NCBI GenBank assembly: GCA_000328365.1
Contig: KB307246.1
Span: 91,359 to 155,358 of the forward strand
Origin: Capitella teleta
Taxonomy: Eukaryota > Annelida > Polychaeta > Capitellidae
Length of the DNA stretch: 64,000 bases
Reading direction: 5' to 3'
In this document: positions 1-9,526 of the stretch, in pieces
How positions within the stretch are numbered: position 1 is the stretch's first letter
Layout of the letters: every line of letters begins with the position of its first letter
The notes under the pieces: generated by a model
Database searches by the model: none
Told to the model about the DNA's origin: nothing
What the model saw: only the letters and a program-made list of their open reading frames with translations
Position numbers and translations under genes: made by a program

Positions 1-258
1 CGTACAGTTTCCCCACAACGCAAATGAGAACGATGTCAATTCATTTCAGGTTGTTCATTTCGCCTTTGTATGAAATAAGAGGAACTGAATAAAAGAACAA
101 AACCGATTTGGCGGGAGAATTAGAACCACTGAATAAATGCCCCTCCAGTTATTACCAAACACAAGCACAAGTGCATTTTACCGTCCTTCGGATTTTGTCT
201 GTAAACTTTGCATTATTATTGACTTATTCCAATAATTATCATATAAAATTATTTTCAG

Positions 259-586
259 AATAAAAAGAAGATTAAAGTCGTCTCCCAATGGACGTCCATC
301 AACCGAAGATGACGGCAATCAAGGAGAAGAAAATGCAGCACATGTTTATGACGAAATCCCTGACAACCGAATGGCAGCTAATTCCGGAGAAGCCTCACAC
401 GAATACGAAAATGTTAACGCCAGAACACACAACAAATCACCGCAGAATATGGTCGCTGGTATTCAGGCCAATGGCCAAACTGCAAATGCGAGAAGTCAGC
501 ATAACGACAGGCATTACGTCAACATGGAAGCAGCACGGAATCTCAACGAACAACAATCCGATCAGTACGTTGTGATGTCATACTAA
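259..586 (+). CDS. Terminal exon A of a membrane receptor: cytoplasmic tail with YVNM/YVVM motifs (partial gene)
   Basis: An acceptor (ttttcag) ends at 258. The first base of the exon completes a split codon, and the frame then stays open to TAA at 584-586, giving about 108 residues. The tail starts basic (IKRRLK), as expected just inside a membrane, and then becomes hydrophilic and tyrosine-rich: YDEI (347), YENV, YVNM (515-526) and YVVM (566-577), followed by a final SY. YVNM and YVVM fit the YxxM docking motif for the PI3-kinase p85 SH2 domain. YENV and YVNM also fit the YxN motif for Grb2, as in CD28. The extracellular part lies left of the window, so the receptor type is inferred. The start phase equals that of exon B (945) and of the tail exon of the WSC/lectin receptor at 27216, so a paralogue of that gene is likely. 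A three-prime UTR would follow, but no strong poly-A signal stands out. Confidence 0.6.
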
Positions 587-944
587 GATTCCACACAGAT
601 TCTATTGCATATTAGTTTATGTGGTTACAAGTGCAGTGAACTCAAAAGTCATAACATAGTTCATTATTATAGAATATTTACATATATACAGATATATACA
701 AAGTGGGTCATAAGTAGTGTACCAACTCGATCTTAATGATCTCAATGCTTTTATCTCAATACTTTTTTATTTGATTTATTTGCATAAATAGACGCAGGAT
801 AACATAGTCAATTCATACCAGGTAGTTGTTTTATTAAATAGCTAATACATTTTAATCAATTTTAGAGCTTTGGCGCGTTCTGTGAATATATGTGTATTTT
901 TTCATGTTGTTGGATCTAATACATGTACTTTGTTTTGCCCGCAG

Positions 945-1101
945 GTTGAACAGACAGGCCTCATCTCCAACACAACCACAAAGACAAGAAAGCAAACAGG
1001 GAGATGCTGGTGGGGCAAACGTCTATGAGGGATTGGCAGACGTCCCAGAAGAAATCCCCAATGCATATGAGAGCATTGGTGTCCGAACAACCCATGAATG
1101 A
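945..1101 (+). CDS. Terminal exon B: cytoplasmic tail with ITAM-type spacing (alternative tail, or tail of a tandem copy)
   Basis: The acceptor ttttgcccgcag ends at 944. One base completes a split codon (AG|G would give Arg), and the frame then runs to TGA at 1099-1101, giving about 51 residues. The tail holds VYEGL (Tyr codon 1024-1026) and AYESI (Tyr codon 1066-1068), that is YxxL-x10-YxxI. This fits the ITAM consensus YxxL/I-x(6-12)-YxxL/I, which recruits tandem-SH2 kinases of the Syk/ZAP-70 type in immune receptors. The rest is rich in Gln, Ser and Glu. The exon lies 358 bp after exon A, on the same strand and in the same splice phase, with no new start codon or signal peptide in between. 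An alternative last exon of one gene is the simplest reading. A remnant tail of a second gene is possible. Confidence 0.55.
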
Positions 1102-2500
1102 TCTGCAAATGTTGTACAAACACATTATTGATACCACACTGCCTGACGATGTAGCTGTGCATTCTTCTAATACCAAAATCAATGCTAATTATTGACGTCG
1201 TGAGGCGTCTTGTAGTTGATGTGATTCAGTGATTTAGGACTCAATAGTCTGCTCCTTCCTCTTCTCAAAGAAACGTTTTCCCTTTCTCAGAAAAACAACG
1301 TTAATAGTTATATTAATTATATATAATTAAATTTTTTTTTCTCTCTATTAAATCGGCTTCTAATCGCTCGTGTTATTAACGTGTGATTATTTGTTCGTGT
1401 TATTAACCATCCTGTATATGCAAATCAGGCATGTCCGTAATTAAAAATCCTTCCGTTTTGTAAATAACTTCTGTTATTAGGAATTATTCTGAAGAATAGA
1501 CCTGCTGTACTGTAGCGGTAACAGTTAAATGAATAATCTGGAAATTGGAGGTCGAAATGGGTTTTCGGAGGTACTTACAATGGTCTTACAATGGTCCTTA
1601 CAAGCCAGGACTACGCACTGCTTCATGTAACATGGCTAACATGAATTTGGAAGAGAGCATTTAGACAATGATAGAATAGACTTGCAGCGTTCACCCAGAA
1701 CAAGTTGTGTGAACCATTACACAACAATATAAATGATATTGTGTTTAATGTCATATTTTGAAACATGCAAAGTTATAACTTATGTTTCTATGACATGCAC
1801 TTATTATATGCAATGATGTACAGTAATGACATTGACTTTTCTTTTGGATAAGAGCATGTTTATCAATTGCTTCAAGAGAAGTAGTTTGTTGAGGCATATA
1901 TTTCTATTGCTGGAATAGAAGTATTGGTAGTGTATATTGGTTTCGGGCTGCAGACACATCTGAGCAGGGATATGTTTAATGTTTGCATTGTTAATGTTGT
2001 CGTGTGGATGTTCTTGATTGATAAAGAATCACAATTCAATATAATCGGACTCAGTGATTTATTCAGGTGACTGCTTTACTTGAGTCGTTGGTGTGTGTGA
2101 GCGATGCTCCCCTAATCTGCCAGCTTGCAGTGTTTTTATACAAACTTAAGGTGACCACAACGATGGTCACAAGCATGCTGCTATAAAATAGTATCCTGAT
2201 TTTCACACTTTTGCGTGGATTATTTGTGTCACAAGGGACCCTAAAGCGCAAGTTTGTGCATCATGTGAACCTGCTTCCAAAAAGGAACCCATTGACACAA
2301 AATTTGCCCAGATTAGAGACATTGAGTGAATCAGCAGCACCTTGCGGTTGCGCTGACCAGTGACTCCATCTGATTTACACCATCATCGGGAATGCGGAGC
2401 TTCTTGTAAACTGGATTACTTATGTATTTTCTATCAATGGCTACCGAACATTCGCCCACCAAGCACCCATCCTTTGAAACCGATTACCTTCCAACCTACA
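1102..2500. other. Intergenic DNA, no gene seen
   Basis: AT-rich sequence after the receptor tails. It should hold the three-prime UTR of exon B. No open frame with coding character, no clear repeat and no RNA gene was recognised. Confidence 0.5.
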
Positions 2501-2507
2501 GTACCAG

Positions 2508-2690
2508 CAATCGCTTGATGCTTTTAAAACCCAACTTAAGACTTACTATTTTAACCTTGCATTTCTAGTATTTAATGATTTTCCTTTTTACCTCTGTTTG
2601 TACAGCGCATTTGAATGTTCTTTGATATTACTGAAAATGCGTTTTAAATGTAATAAATGAAATGAAATGAAATGAAATGCTATGTATTAC
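2508..2690 (+). mobile_element. 3' end of a CR1/L2-type LINE
   Basis: One frame reads SLDAFKTQLKTYYFNLAF and onward to a TGA. This resembles the extreme C-terminus of CR1/L2 reverse-transcriptase ORFs (the FKxxLKTxLF block). It is followed directly by a short tandem tail of AAATG units at 2657-2681, the microsatellite type of 3' end usual for this clade. Only the last roughly 180 bp remain, which is normal 5' truncation. Confidence 0.55.
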
Positions 2691-3154
2691 TTCCGACGTA
2701 CGAATGGAGTATTGCCTACGCCACGTGGAGCAACTATTCTTGTTGTCGACAGTTGAACTCAATTACAAAACGACGCGAGCGAATTCGACGGCACGCTTCG
2801 ATCATTGGAATATAATGGTACAATAATGAGATGGGCAATCCTTAAAAAAATTTGTAATCAAGCAGCCAAGCAAATAAGGAAAAAATAAACAAGAAATCAG
2901 TCAAAGCCTGAAATATAGATTATTTTTTTTAAATAGCCCAGAAAAGAAAAAAATTCAAATAAAAAAAGATTTCGATAAAAAAAGTTGGAAAAAAAAAATC
3001 GACCTTTGAGTTTATCAGAATCATAACGTCAGCCTCACAACTCAATTTATAATAAATCAATGCTAGGGAAAACATAACGCACCTCAAGCAAGGATTGGTG
3101 CTCTATGATTGTGACATACCGATTCAACAATCGGACGCCTGTGATTTAAGACAT

Positions 3155-3205
3155 ATTATCGTAGAATGTCTGAAATGCGACATATCAATGACGCATAAAT
3201 CCACG
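3155..3205 (+). repeat. Direct repeat, copy 1 of 2
   Basis: About 51 bp beginning ATTATCGTAGAATGTC and ending in AAATCCACG. It recurs at 3454-3504 with a handful of mismatches, offset by about 299 bp. The family is unknown. Confidence 0.7.
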
Positions 3206-3453
3206 TTCCACGTTATTCAATTTAGCTTTCGCACTAACAAATTAAAAACCCCTTATTTGCATATGTATGCATGAGCGTCCGAATAACCACCTATATAACC
3301 ACATATTTGGACGCTCGTGATATAACGCTAAATCGGCTGTTCAAACAATTTTCGGGACACCAGGGACCGTGCGTTGTTACGAATGTAATGAATGAACGCG
3401 CTGAAATCATGAGAAAATAGCTTTCAAACTAAGTTAACTGACTTAAATGTATT

Positions 3454-3504
3454 ATTATTGTAGAATGTCAGAAATACGACTAATCAATGACGTATAAATC
3501 CACG
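3454..3504 (+). repeat. Direct repeat, copy 2 of 2
   Basis: Partner of the 3155-3205 copy, beginning ATTATTGTAGAATGTC. Both copies are followed by unrelated sequence, so only this block is shared. Confidence 0.7.
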
Positions 3505-3999
3505 GAAACGAGTATGTGTATTTTCCAGGCTGTTTAGTAAAACGAATGCTCCTTTCTGAGAATCGAGAAAATAAGGGTGTGCTTTTAGTAGAGCGCGTTT
3601 ACAAATTCGTTATATCGGATTCGATTCCTAAAGTTGACCACTTCATAAGCAAGTGCGTTTTTGTCACTAAATTTCAATTCACTAAATGTATGAGTATTGC
3701 AGTGATATTGTTTTAAGCAACAATAATTCTGCATTTTACAAATTTGGGAATCTCAATTCCGTTAATCTGCATATCGACACAGATCTAGCGTGACTGAGGT
3801 AAATGCACGTAGTTCGAGATACAAATAAAAAAGATGATTAATAAGTAATTAAGAGTTACGGTGGATAAAAACTTCAATGATTGATGGGCCATGCCATTAG
3901 CATCATTCGTGTGTATTTCTGTGCTCTTTGCACTTCCAAAAGATCAGTAACGCACTTAGATATGGTCGCATTAATTATTATGAGAGCGAAAATGGGAAG

Positions 4000-4086
4000 C
4001 ATAACGCACTTCACCAAAGGAGGAAAAATTAAAGAGAAACATAACGCACTTTGACAGAACCAAAAACTAGAGAAAACATAACGCAC
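4000..4086 (+). repeat. Cluster of three CATAACGCAC words
   Basis: The decamer begins at 4000, 4040 and 4077, each time after a purine-rich stretch, with a fourth copy at 3073. The 3073 and 4077 copies share the longer form ending in CTCAAGCA. The word recurs elsewhere in the window, nearly always on the plus strand. Confidence 0.75.
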
Positions 4087-4236
4087 CTCAAGCAAAGAGC
4101 AAGAGTTATAAGTAGTAATAAGTAATATTTTTTATAATAATTCAATGGTAGAACCTGTCTTCCTTGAAATTTTACAACTATTCAGAAATGAAAAGAAAAT
4201 TTAAGAGCAGAAATAAGTCAAGATGAAAAAAAAATT

Positions 4237-4320
4237 CACTAGGAGGGATTCGAACTCGAGTATCCTGCGTGTGAGCTCGAGACTTTGCCGCTGGACCAAG
4301 ATCTAAGTGTCGCCTCAAAA
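4237..4320 (-). mobile_element. tRNA-like SINE head or tRNA pseudogene
   Basis: On the minus strand there is an A-box-like run (TGGTCCAGCGGCAAAG) followed about 35 bases later by a B box (GAGTTCGAATCCC) and a short matching 3' arm, as in tRNA-derived promoters. The ends do not pair into a full acceptor stem, so a functional tRNA is unlikely. Only the head is clear, and no target duplication was found. Confidence 0.4.
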
Positions 4321-4775
4321 TGGGTATAGAGTAAACACTAACAAATATGATGAAATTTATCATTTCTTTTGAGCACAAGACAGACTGCGCTGTACTGTAC
4401 TAAGAAAAAGATTAAAATTCACAAAATTCGCAATAATCATCAAATTACGCAATCAATGGCTATAATTACCACCATGACCTTAAACTTTAATTTAATTAAC
4501 TAACACTTTGGAATAAAATACGATGTACATACTAGCAATTTACTGTGTTAATTTCAATGCCACAGATTGCATAACAACCGAGATATCGGCTTTTCAGTTT
4601 TTCGTAATTAACATTATGCAAGATTACGCAAGAACGGTGCATCCCAGCCCCATTATAGTTATATGTTTTGTTGTACATCTTGTTGCACTAAATCGTTTGG
4701 TGTAAGCTACAAAGCCGTAGCTCAAAGAATGAATGAGCTAAGGTCAACCCCGTTTCAAATTTCAATAATTCACTG

Positions 4776-4801
4776 TGACCTTGACCTTTGACCTTTGACC
4801 T
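4776..4801 (+). promoter_or_regulatory. Four TGACCT half-sites (DR0-DR1-DR1 array)
   Basis: TGACCT begins at 4776, 4782, 4789 and 4796. The last two pairs are separated by one T, giving perfect DR1 elements of the kind bound by RXR/HNF4-type nuclear receptors. The block sits inside what looks like a dispersed repeat (about 4700-4960, ending in GACGGACAAACAGACAGAC units), so it is probably repeat-borne and its function is unproven. Confidence 0.4.
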
Positions 4802-5030
4802 CAAAATATCAATGAGAACTAGGAAATCTAAATGTCCTTGCCCCTGTGTAATTTGGTGTTATTCCAAACCCGTTTATTCAAATTGCTATCGAGCCAAGAA
4901 ATATCGGTACAGACGGACAAACAGACAGACAAACAGACAAAGGGATATATAGATTTTTTTCAAAAAAATAAAATCTATAACAAACGAGAAAAATGGGAAA
5001 AAAAAATGTTATTACTATTAAACAGGACGC

Positions 5031-5190
5031 GCCCTAACGAAATTCCGCCTGTCTTCTCACAATATGGCCATCGAACGAGAACGATTGTCTCGAACGCCAC
5101 GCCATGAACGACTGTGCGCGGACTGTGACCTGAATGCCATTCAATACGAACATGTCCTCAGTGTGTGCCCTCGTTTTAACAATTTAAGAA
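5031..5190 (+). mobile_element. LINE ORF2 C-terminal fragment, interrupted
   Basis: The frame reads LTKFRLSSHNMAIERERL, then RLCADCDLNAIQYEHVLSVC and CPRFNNLR. This matches the C-terminal zinc-binding tail of non-LTR retrotransposon proteins (LxxxRxxSHxLxIExGR ... RxCxxC ... EHxLxxCPxxxxLR). The reading stops where a DNA transposon enters at 5194 and appears to resume after 6538 (HSVNFHLPDFFNIDGIDIIL). A decayed LINE that served as insertion target. Confidence 0.6.
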
Positions 5191-5193
5191 CTG

Positions 5194-6534
5194 GGGCCGA
5201 TTCCAGAAAGAAACTTACTTTGGGACTTAAGTTAAGTCCTCCAGGAGTTAAGTTAAGTTTTCAAGTTAAGTCGATTCCACAAACGCATTTTTGCTGAACT
5301 TAAAGGGATGGGGAACTAAATTTTAAGTGATGTTCTATTGACTCATAGCACCAATTGATAGCATTCCGTGCCAAGAACACCCTGCCTGGATGCAAGCGTA
5401 AGGAAATAATGCATTCCGAATATCGGGGTTAGCATTGCGCCTATGGGAGAATGGCTTCCATTGCGAAGTATAGGAGGCAAACGTCAGCTGATGGCTTGGT
5501 TTGGCTGATGGCTGATTGGTTCCGTTCCCCTCGTGAAGCTATCGATTTCAGCCAATCAGAGCAGAGCATCTTCGCCATAAAAGGACATCTTTGTTGTTTA
5601 CGAAACGAAAGCGCATGCGTGGTGCACTCTGGCTGACCTTTTTACTGTTTCAGGATGAGAAACGTGGTAGGTGTCCTAGAAAATCGCTTGTTAAAATAAG
5701 AAAAATAGCGAAAAATATTTTTTGTTTGCGCCTGACTGGTGGCAAAATGATTATTCTATCTATTTCCGAAAAGAAAAAAAAACAAAAACAAGGGGTTTAG
5801 TCGCAGGACACGGTGATATGACGAGGCCCATTGTAAAAGATGGGGAACTCGGTGTTTCATCACAGCGACTGACGTCACGCCTAATTAGCATTATATCTCC
5901 CGCGAAATCGTTAGCGATGATATTCCTTGTGTGAGCCAGGCATAAGAGTCATCTTTGGTGCATCAAATAACGACTCAAAGTCCATTTTCAACCAGTTCTC
6001 CCTCCCTTTAACTTAAGTAGCCTAAGTCGGATTTGGCTATCTGCCAAGGAATGTATAAGACATGGCGAGACATTTGATCAGTGGTAAACGTACCTTACAA
6101 CATGACTTTTATGAATTGTTTATGATTTTTCCAAGACTTGATCGAAAACGAAAGCATCACAAACGCGAAATGCGAGTGTATAGCGTCGTTGATTCCTAAT
6201 CATAACGCAACAAGTGCTCTTTTTCCCGCTTCACAATTATAACGTTTTTGTTTTGTTTTTTCATAACGCTTTTTTTTTTTTTTTTTTCATAACGCCTTCC
6301 AGAGCATTGCTCCTGTCTGGAAGGCACCTTCTAGGTATTGACACCATAGCGTTAATCCGGCGTCTTCTGATCGGCGCCATCTTGAATTCACTAAGTTTGA
6401 TTTAAGTCAGGTGGAGAGGTTACTTAAGTTTTGCAGGGTCTAAAGGACTTAAGTTTGTTTCTGGAATCGTTTTAGTCAACTTAACCCCTCCCGAACTTAG
6501 TTTTACCACTTGAGTTTCTTTCGGGAATCGGCCC
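5194..6534. mobile_element. Harbinger-like DNA transposon or MITE with GGGCCGATTCC ends
   Basis: The ends are inverted copies: GGGCCGATTCCAGAAAGAAA at the left and TTTCTTTCGGGAATCGGCCC at the right. They are flanked by a 3-bp duplication CTG (5191-5193 and 6535-6537). Inside there are further AACTTAAGT-type subterminal repeats. It carries no transposase. Three-bp duplications and GGGCC-type ends fit PIF/Harbinger, but the usual target is TWA, so the family is tentative. Half of its length is a second element (5304-6007). Without that insert it would be about 630 bp. Confidence 0.6.
5304..6007 (-). mobile_element. TTAA-type MITE, copy 1 (Kolobok-like)
   Basis: The inverted ends AGGGATGGGGAACT and AGTTCTCCCTCCCT are each flanked by TTAA (5300-5303 and 6008-6011), the target duplication of Kolobok and piggyBac. 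The AGGG start favours Kolobok over piggyBac (CCY). At about 704 bp it is too short for a transposase. It is nearly identical, in opposite orientation, to copies at 21555 and 63819. A 61-residue frame starting MASIAKYRRQTSAD is the same in copies 1 and 2, but that follows from DNA identity alone. Nested inside the Harbinger-like element. Confidence 0.75.
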
Positions 6535-6537
6535 CTG

Positions 6538-6640
6538 ATCATCATTCTGTGAATTTTCATCTACCAGATTTTTTCAATATTGATGGCATTGACATTATTC
6601 TTAGCGGTGGATGTAACGTTGTTCATAATTACTTTTAGAA
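6538..6640 (+). mobile_element. Right-hand continuation of the split LINE
   Basis: Directly after the CTG duplication the frame reads HSVNFHLPDFFNIDGIDIIL, which resembles the end of LINE proteins downstream of the CPxxxxLR motif. It joins logically to 5031-5190. Confidence 0.4.
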
Positions 6641-7200
6641 TGTTTTGATTCACTTTTAAAACACTCACTTATTACTTTGTCATGTTGTTTCGGCTAAGTA
6701 AACATTTATCTATATTAATCTATAGTTGAAAGGCTTACGTTGATGGTATCAGTGTGTCATCTGTGTAAACTTTGTAGAACAAACTGTTTGCAACGATAAG
6801 AGTCATTTGATACATCAGCGATGGATGTATATTCCTGTATTATGTATCCCAAAAGTATAATACATTGCCATAGTTTATAAAGTCATACAAGACTTGAACA
6901 TCATGTAAGTTTTCATTAAAGCCCAAATTTAAGTTAAAGTATTCAGTTTTCAAACTTGAAAAAAAAATGTGCATTACATTCACAGGATGAAAGCTTATAA
7001 CTAAAAGTAGGATTAGAGGTAAATGTTATGTTTGGCTCACTTACATGCCAATTAAAGTTTGTGTTTCAAGTGTTTCAAGTATCAGCTAAAGATATACGTG
7101 TATGATTGATGTTAATGTGTGGGTGTATGGGTGTATTAATCGAGATATCTTCGCTGAATTAATTAAACAATGAATCCATTCATACAGACAGGAATTTGAA
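6641..7200. other. Gene-free AT-rich stretch
   Basis: No open frame with coding character, no repeat and no RNA gene recognised. Confidence 0.5.
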
Positions 7201-7206
7201 TATTTA

Positions 7207-7491
7207 CTATTTAGCACTATCTGGTTTCTTGTCAATACTGTCATCTCTGGAGTTATCATTATCAAGACTGACATCATGGTCATCATAGTCATCCAGGTTG
7301 TCATTGTAAGCACTCATAGGGGTCTTGGTCATCTCGGTCATAAATAGTATACATTCTGATGGGTCCTGGTCATCCTCCCAGACATCGAGGTTTGGTCTTA
7401 ATGAATTGATTTTTCTGTTTGGCTCGGAGTTTGGCTTTGGCTGAGAGAATTTCAAGTTGTTTTTGTCATCTTTGGTCATCTCTTTCGCCAA
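7207..7491 (-). CDS. Hypothetical acidic ORF (94 aa), doubtful
   Basis: A single open frame of 94 codons, hydrophilic throughout. It starts Lys/Asn-rich (MAKEMTKDDKNNLKFSQ) and its second half is strongly acidic, with DNLDDYDDHDVSLDNDNSRD. It has no signal peptide or membrane segment and no family resemblance that I recognise. Asp/Asn-rich frames can arise by chance from GTCAT-type simple repeats, and the plus strand here does show repeated GTCAT words. It could be the last exon of a decayed gene or mere low-complexity DNA. It lies 250 bp from the Mutator-like element. Confidence 0.2.
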   Translation of the reverse strand: MAKEMTKDDKNNLKFSQPKPNSEPNRKINSLRPNLDVWEDDQDPSECILFMTEMTKTPMSAYNDNLDDYDDHDVSLDNDNSRDDSIDKKPDSAK

Positions 7492-8028
7492 CTTGTCAGG
7501 ATATTATCATTGTCTGATCCTGTTGTATCTGTAGCCTTGTACAGTTTGTACCGTTTTTATCTGGTTTGGTTGTGATTTCTTCACTCAGACTTTTTTTCCG
7601 TTAAATCAAACACTATCTTGGTTGAATAGTGATCTTGGGCAGTCATCTGATGAATTGACATTATTCAGCTTTGGCGAAGTGAAGACACGAGAGAACTTCA
7701 GAAGACAAGTCTATTTATTTGCCGAAAACATGGCCTTATAAAGGGTGCAGCGAGCGGAATTGGCGATGAATCGATGTCCTGTAGAAATCAACAGGTTTTA
7801 CACACAAAGTAGTGACGTCACATAATGAATATTCATTATTCAAATTACCTGCATATCAACAGGATCAACTTCCGTTTTCTGCTGATTCAAAATTTCAGTT
7901 TGTGCTCACATCGTCTGTACATCTTCGACTCTGACTTGGTTCTTCTACACTTCTTGTATTTTTTTTAATTACTAAGGTTCTTGCTGTTTTATCACTCCAT
8001 TTGGAAATAATCTTTTCCTCTGAAATTC

Positions 8029-8706
8029 ATGGATTTCTTCTCCGAAAAGGCTCTTATTCGGCGCGTGAGAGAAAGAATCTGGAAGGTGTGTGAATTTATT
8101 CCCTGTTATTTTTATATAATTTTTATTTATTTTCTCATGATTTATATTTTTTCTTCATTTGCTTTCTTAATTATCTATGGAGGAGGGACGGGGTGCCGAA
8201 GGATATGCACTACATATAATATTCCATAAAATATGTGATGAATGGTCATGAACTAAAGAGAAAACTGAAGAATTGCTATCAGCTTATTTATTTATTACTC
8301 AATAACTTGAAAATTAATGAATAATGACCCTAATTTTATAAATAACAAATGCTTAAATCGTAATGTGAAACCTTTATTAGATGATTGATCACAGGATGCA
8401 GGAGTGGAGTTTGACGTCCATTCTTCAGCTCAGTCAACCGGAGGAAGAGGCAGTGGAGCAAGTATTAACAGCGGTTGAGCCATCGTCTCTCGCCCATTCA
8501 CCAAAACTGTAATTTGCTCAAGTAGGCAGAGGAAAGACACGATGAAGCAGGTGAGCAGCAATTAATATCCACTCATATACACTGATTTCTCTCCCTCTCA
8601 TTCAGGTTAGTGATCACTCGTATGCAGATGGGAACAAAAAGAGCGTTAAAAGAAAAACACCAAAAGACTTTCTAACAAAAACCTCACCAACAAGAGTGCC
8701 TCCTTG
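8029..8706 (+). pseudogene. Left-arm gene copy in the fold-back element (3 exons, decayed)
   Basis: Exon 1 is 8029-8085 (MDFFSEKALIRRVRERIWK) with donor AAG|gtgtgt. Exon 2 begins at 8429 after ttcttcag (LSQPEEEAVEQVLTAVEPSS) and meets an early TAA in its own frame. Exon 3 begins at 8606 after cattcag (VSDHSYADGNKKS) and stops at 8704-8706. The joins are phase 0. The better preserved copy lies inverted in the other arm. The product is unrecognised. It may be the transposon's own small gene or a captured host fragment. Confidence 0.45.
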
Positions 8707-9110
8707 ATTGCCTCTGGACATCTAGTCATCCTTGATTGCCTCTGGACATCTAGTCATCCTTGATTGCCTCGGGGCATCTAGTCATACTTGATTGCCTCTG
8801 GACATCTAGTCATCCTCGATTTCCTCTGGACATCTAGTCATCCTCGATTTCCTCTGGATATCTAGTCATCCTTGATTGCCTTGGGGCAAATAGTCATTCT
8901 TGATTGCCTCTGGACATCTAGTCATCCTTGATTGCCTGCATCTAGTCATCCTTAATTGCCTCTGGGCATCTAGTCATCAGTTATTACCTCTAGTCATCAT
9001 TGATTGCTTCAGGACATCTAATCATCCTTGATTGCCCCTGGGCATCTAGTCATCATTTATTGCCTCTGGGCATCTAGTCTTCCCTGATTGCTAGCCTTTG
9101 GACATCTCAT
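8698..9110 (+). repeat. 28-bp minisatellite, about 14 units
   Basis: Imperfect tandem units of the form CTAGTCATCCTTGATTGCCT plus CTGGACAT, with point changes and a few shortened units. It lies in the loop between the arms of the fold-back element. The period is not a multiple of three and all frames are interrupted, so it is not coding. Confidence 0.85.
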
Positions 9111-9133
9111 AATAATTGAGATAATTTTTACAG

Positions 9134-9238
9134 ATCAAAATGCCGAAGGCAACTAAGAAACTACAAGAAATGGGGCATGACTTCTTTGAGTGGTTGAGAG
9201 AAAGAGTCATTGGATCCTCTTCACTGCCAAGCCACGAG
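9134..9238 (+). CDS. Exon-like block in the loop of the fold-back element
   Basis: Acceptor tttttacag ends at 9133. 35 codons, open throughout (IKMPKATKKLQEMG, then HDFFEWLRERVIGSSSLPSH), end at donor GAG|gtatga. Both ends are phase 0, like the exons in the two arms, so it may be a fourth exon of the left-arm gene. No second copy exists in the right arm, so it lies in the unique centre. Basic then amphipathic, family unknown. Confidence 0.35.
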
Positions 9239-9526
9239 GTATGAAGAATAGTGAAGCATGTATTAAGATTAAGTTTTTATCTTTTTCAGAAATATGCTCA
9301 TCACCGTGAGGGATCACATTAATATATGAAAGGCAAACAGTATCACCCACAAATTGCGTCACAGGAGTGATCAATTTAGTCTTGTCTCATTTAATTAAAT
9401 ACTCTTGTTTCCATTTATTTGGTAAATTAAATGTAATCCATCCAGCCTTACATATTAATTCTATTTCATTGTGTTTCTATAGTATAATTATATTTGGATA
9501 TTGGATATTTTTTAATGGAAAATAAA

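Larger units (their letters stand above)
2700..4230. other. Gene-free, repeat-rich stretch
   Basis: There is no convincing coding frame. It holds a pair of direct repeats (3155-3205 and 3454-3504), four copies of the word CATAACGCAC, and A-rich tracts near 2880-3000. Probably decayed mobile DNA. Confidence 0.45.

Noticed and set aside
5451-5636. 61-codon frame conserved between MITE copies as a real gene
   Set aside because: Copies are near-identical DNA, so frame retention carries no information. No domain seen.
8698-9110. Regular repeat units looked like a CRISPR array
   Set aside because: Units are contiguous and degenerate with no unique spacers, and the genome is animal. It is a minisatellite.
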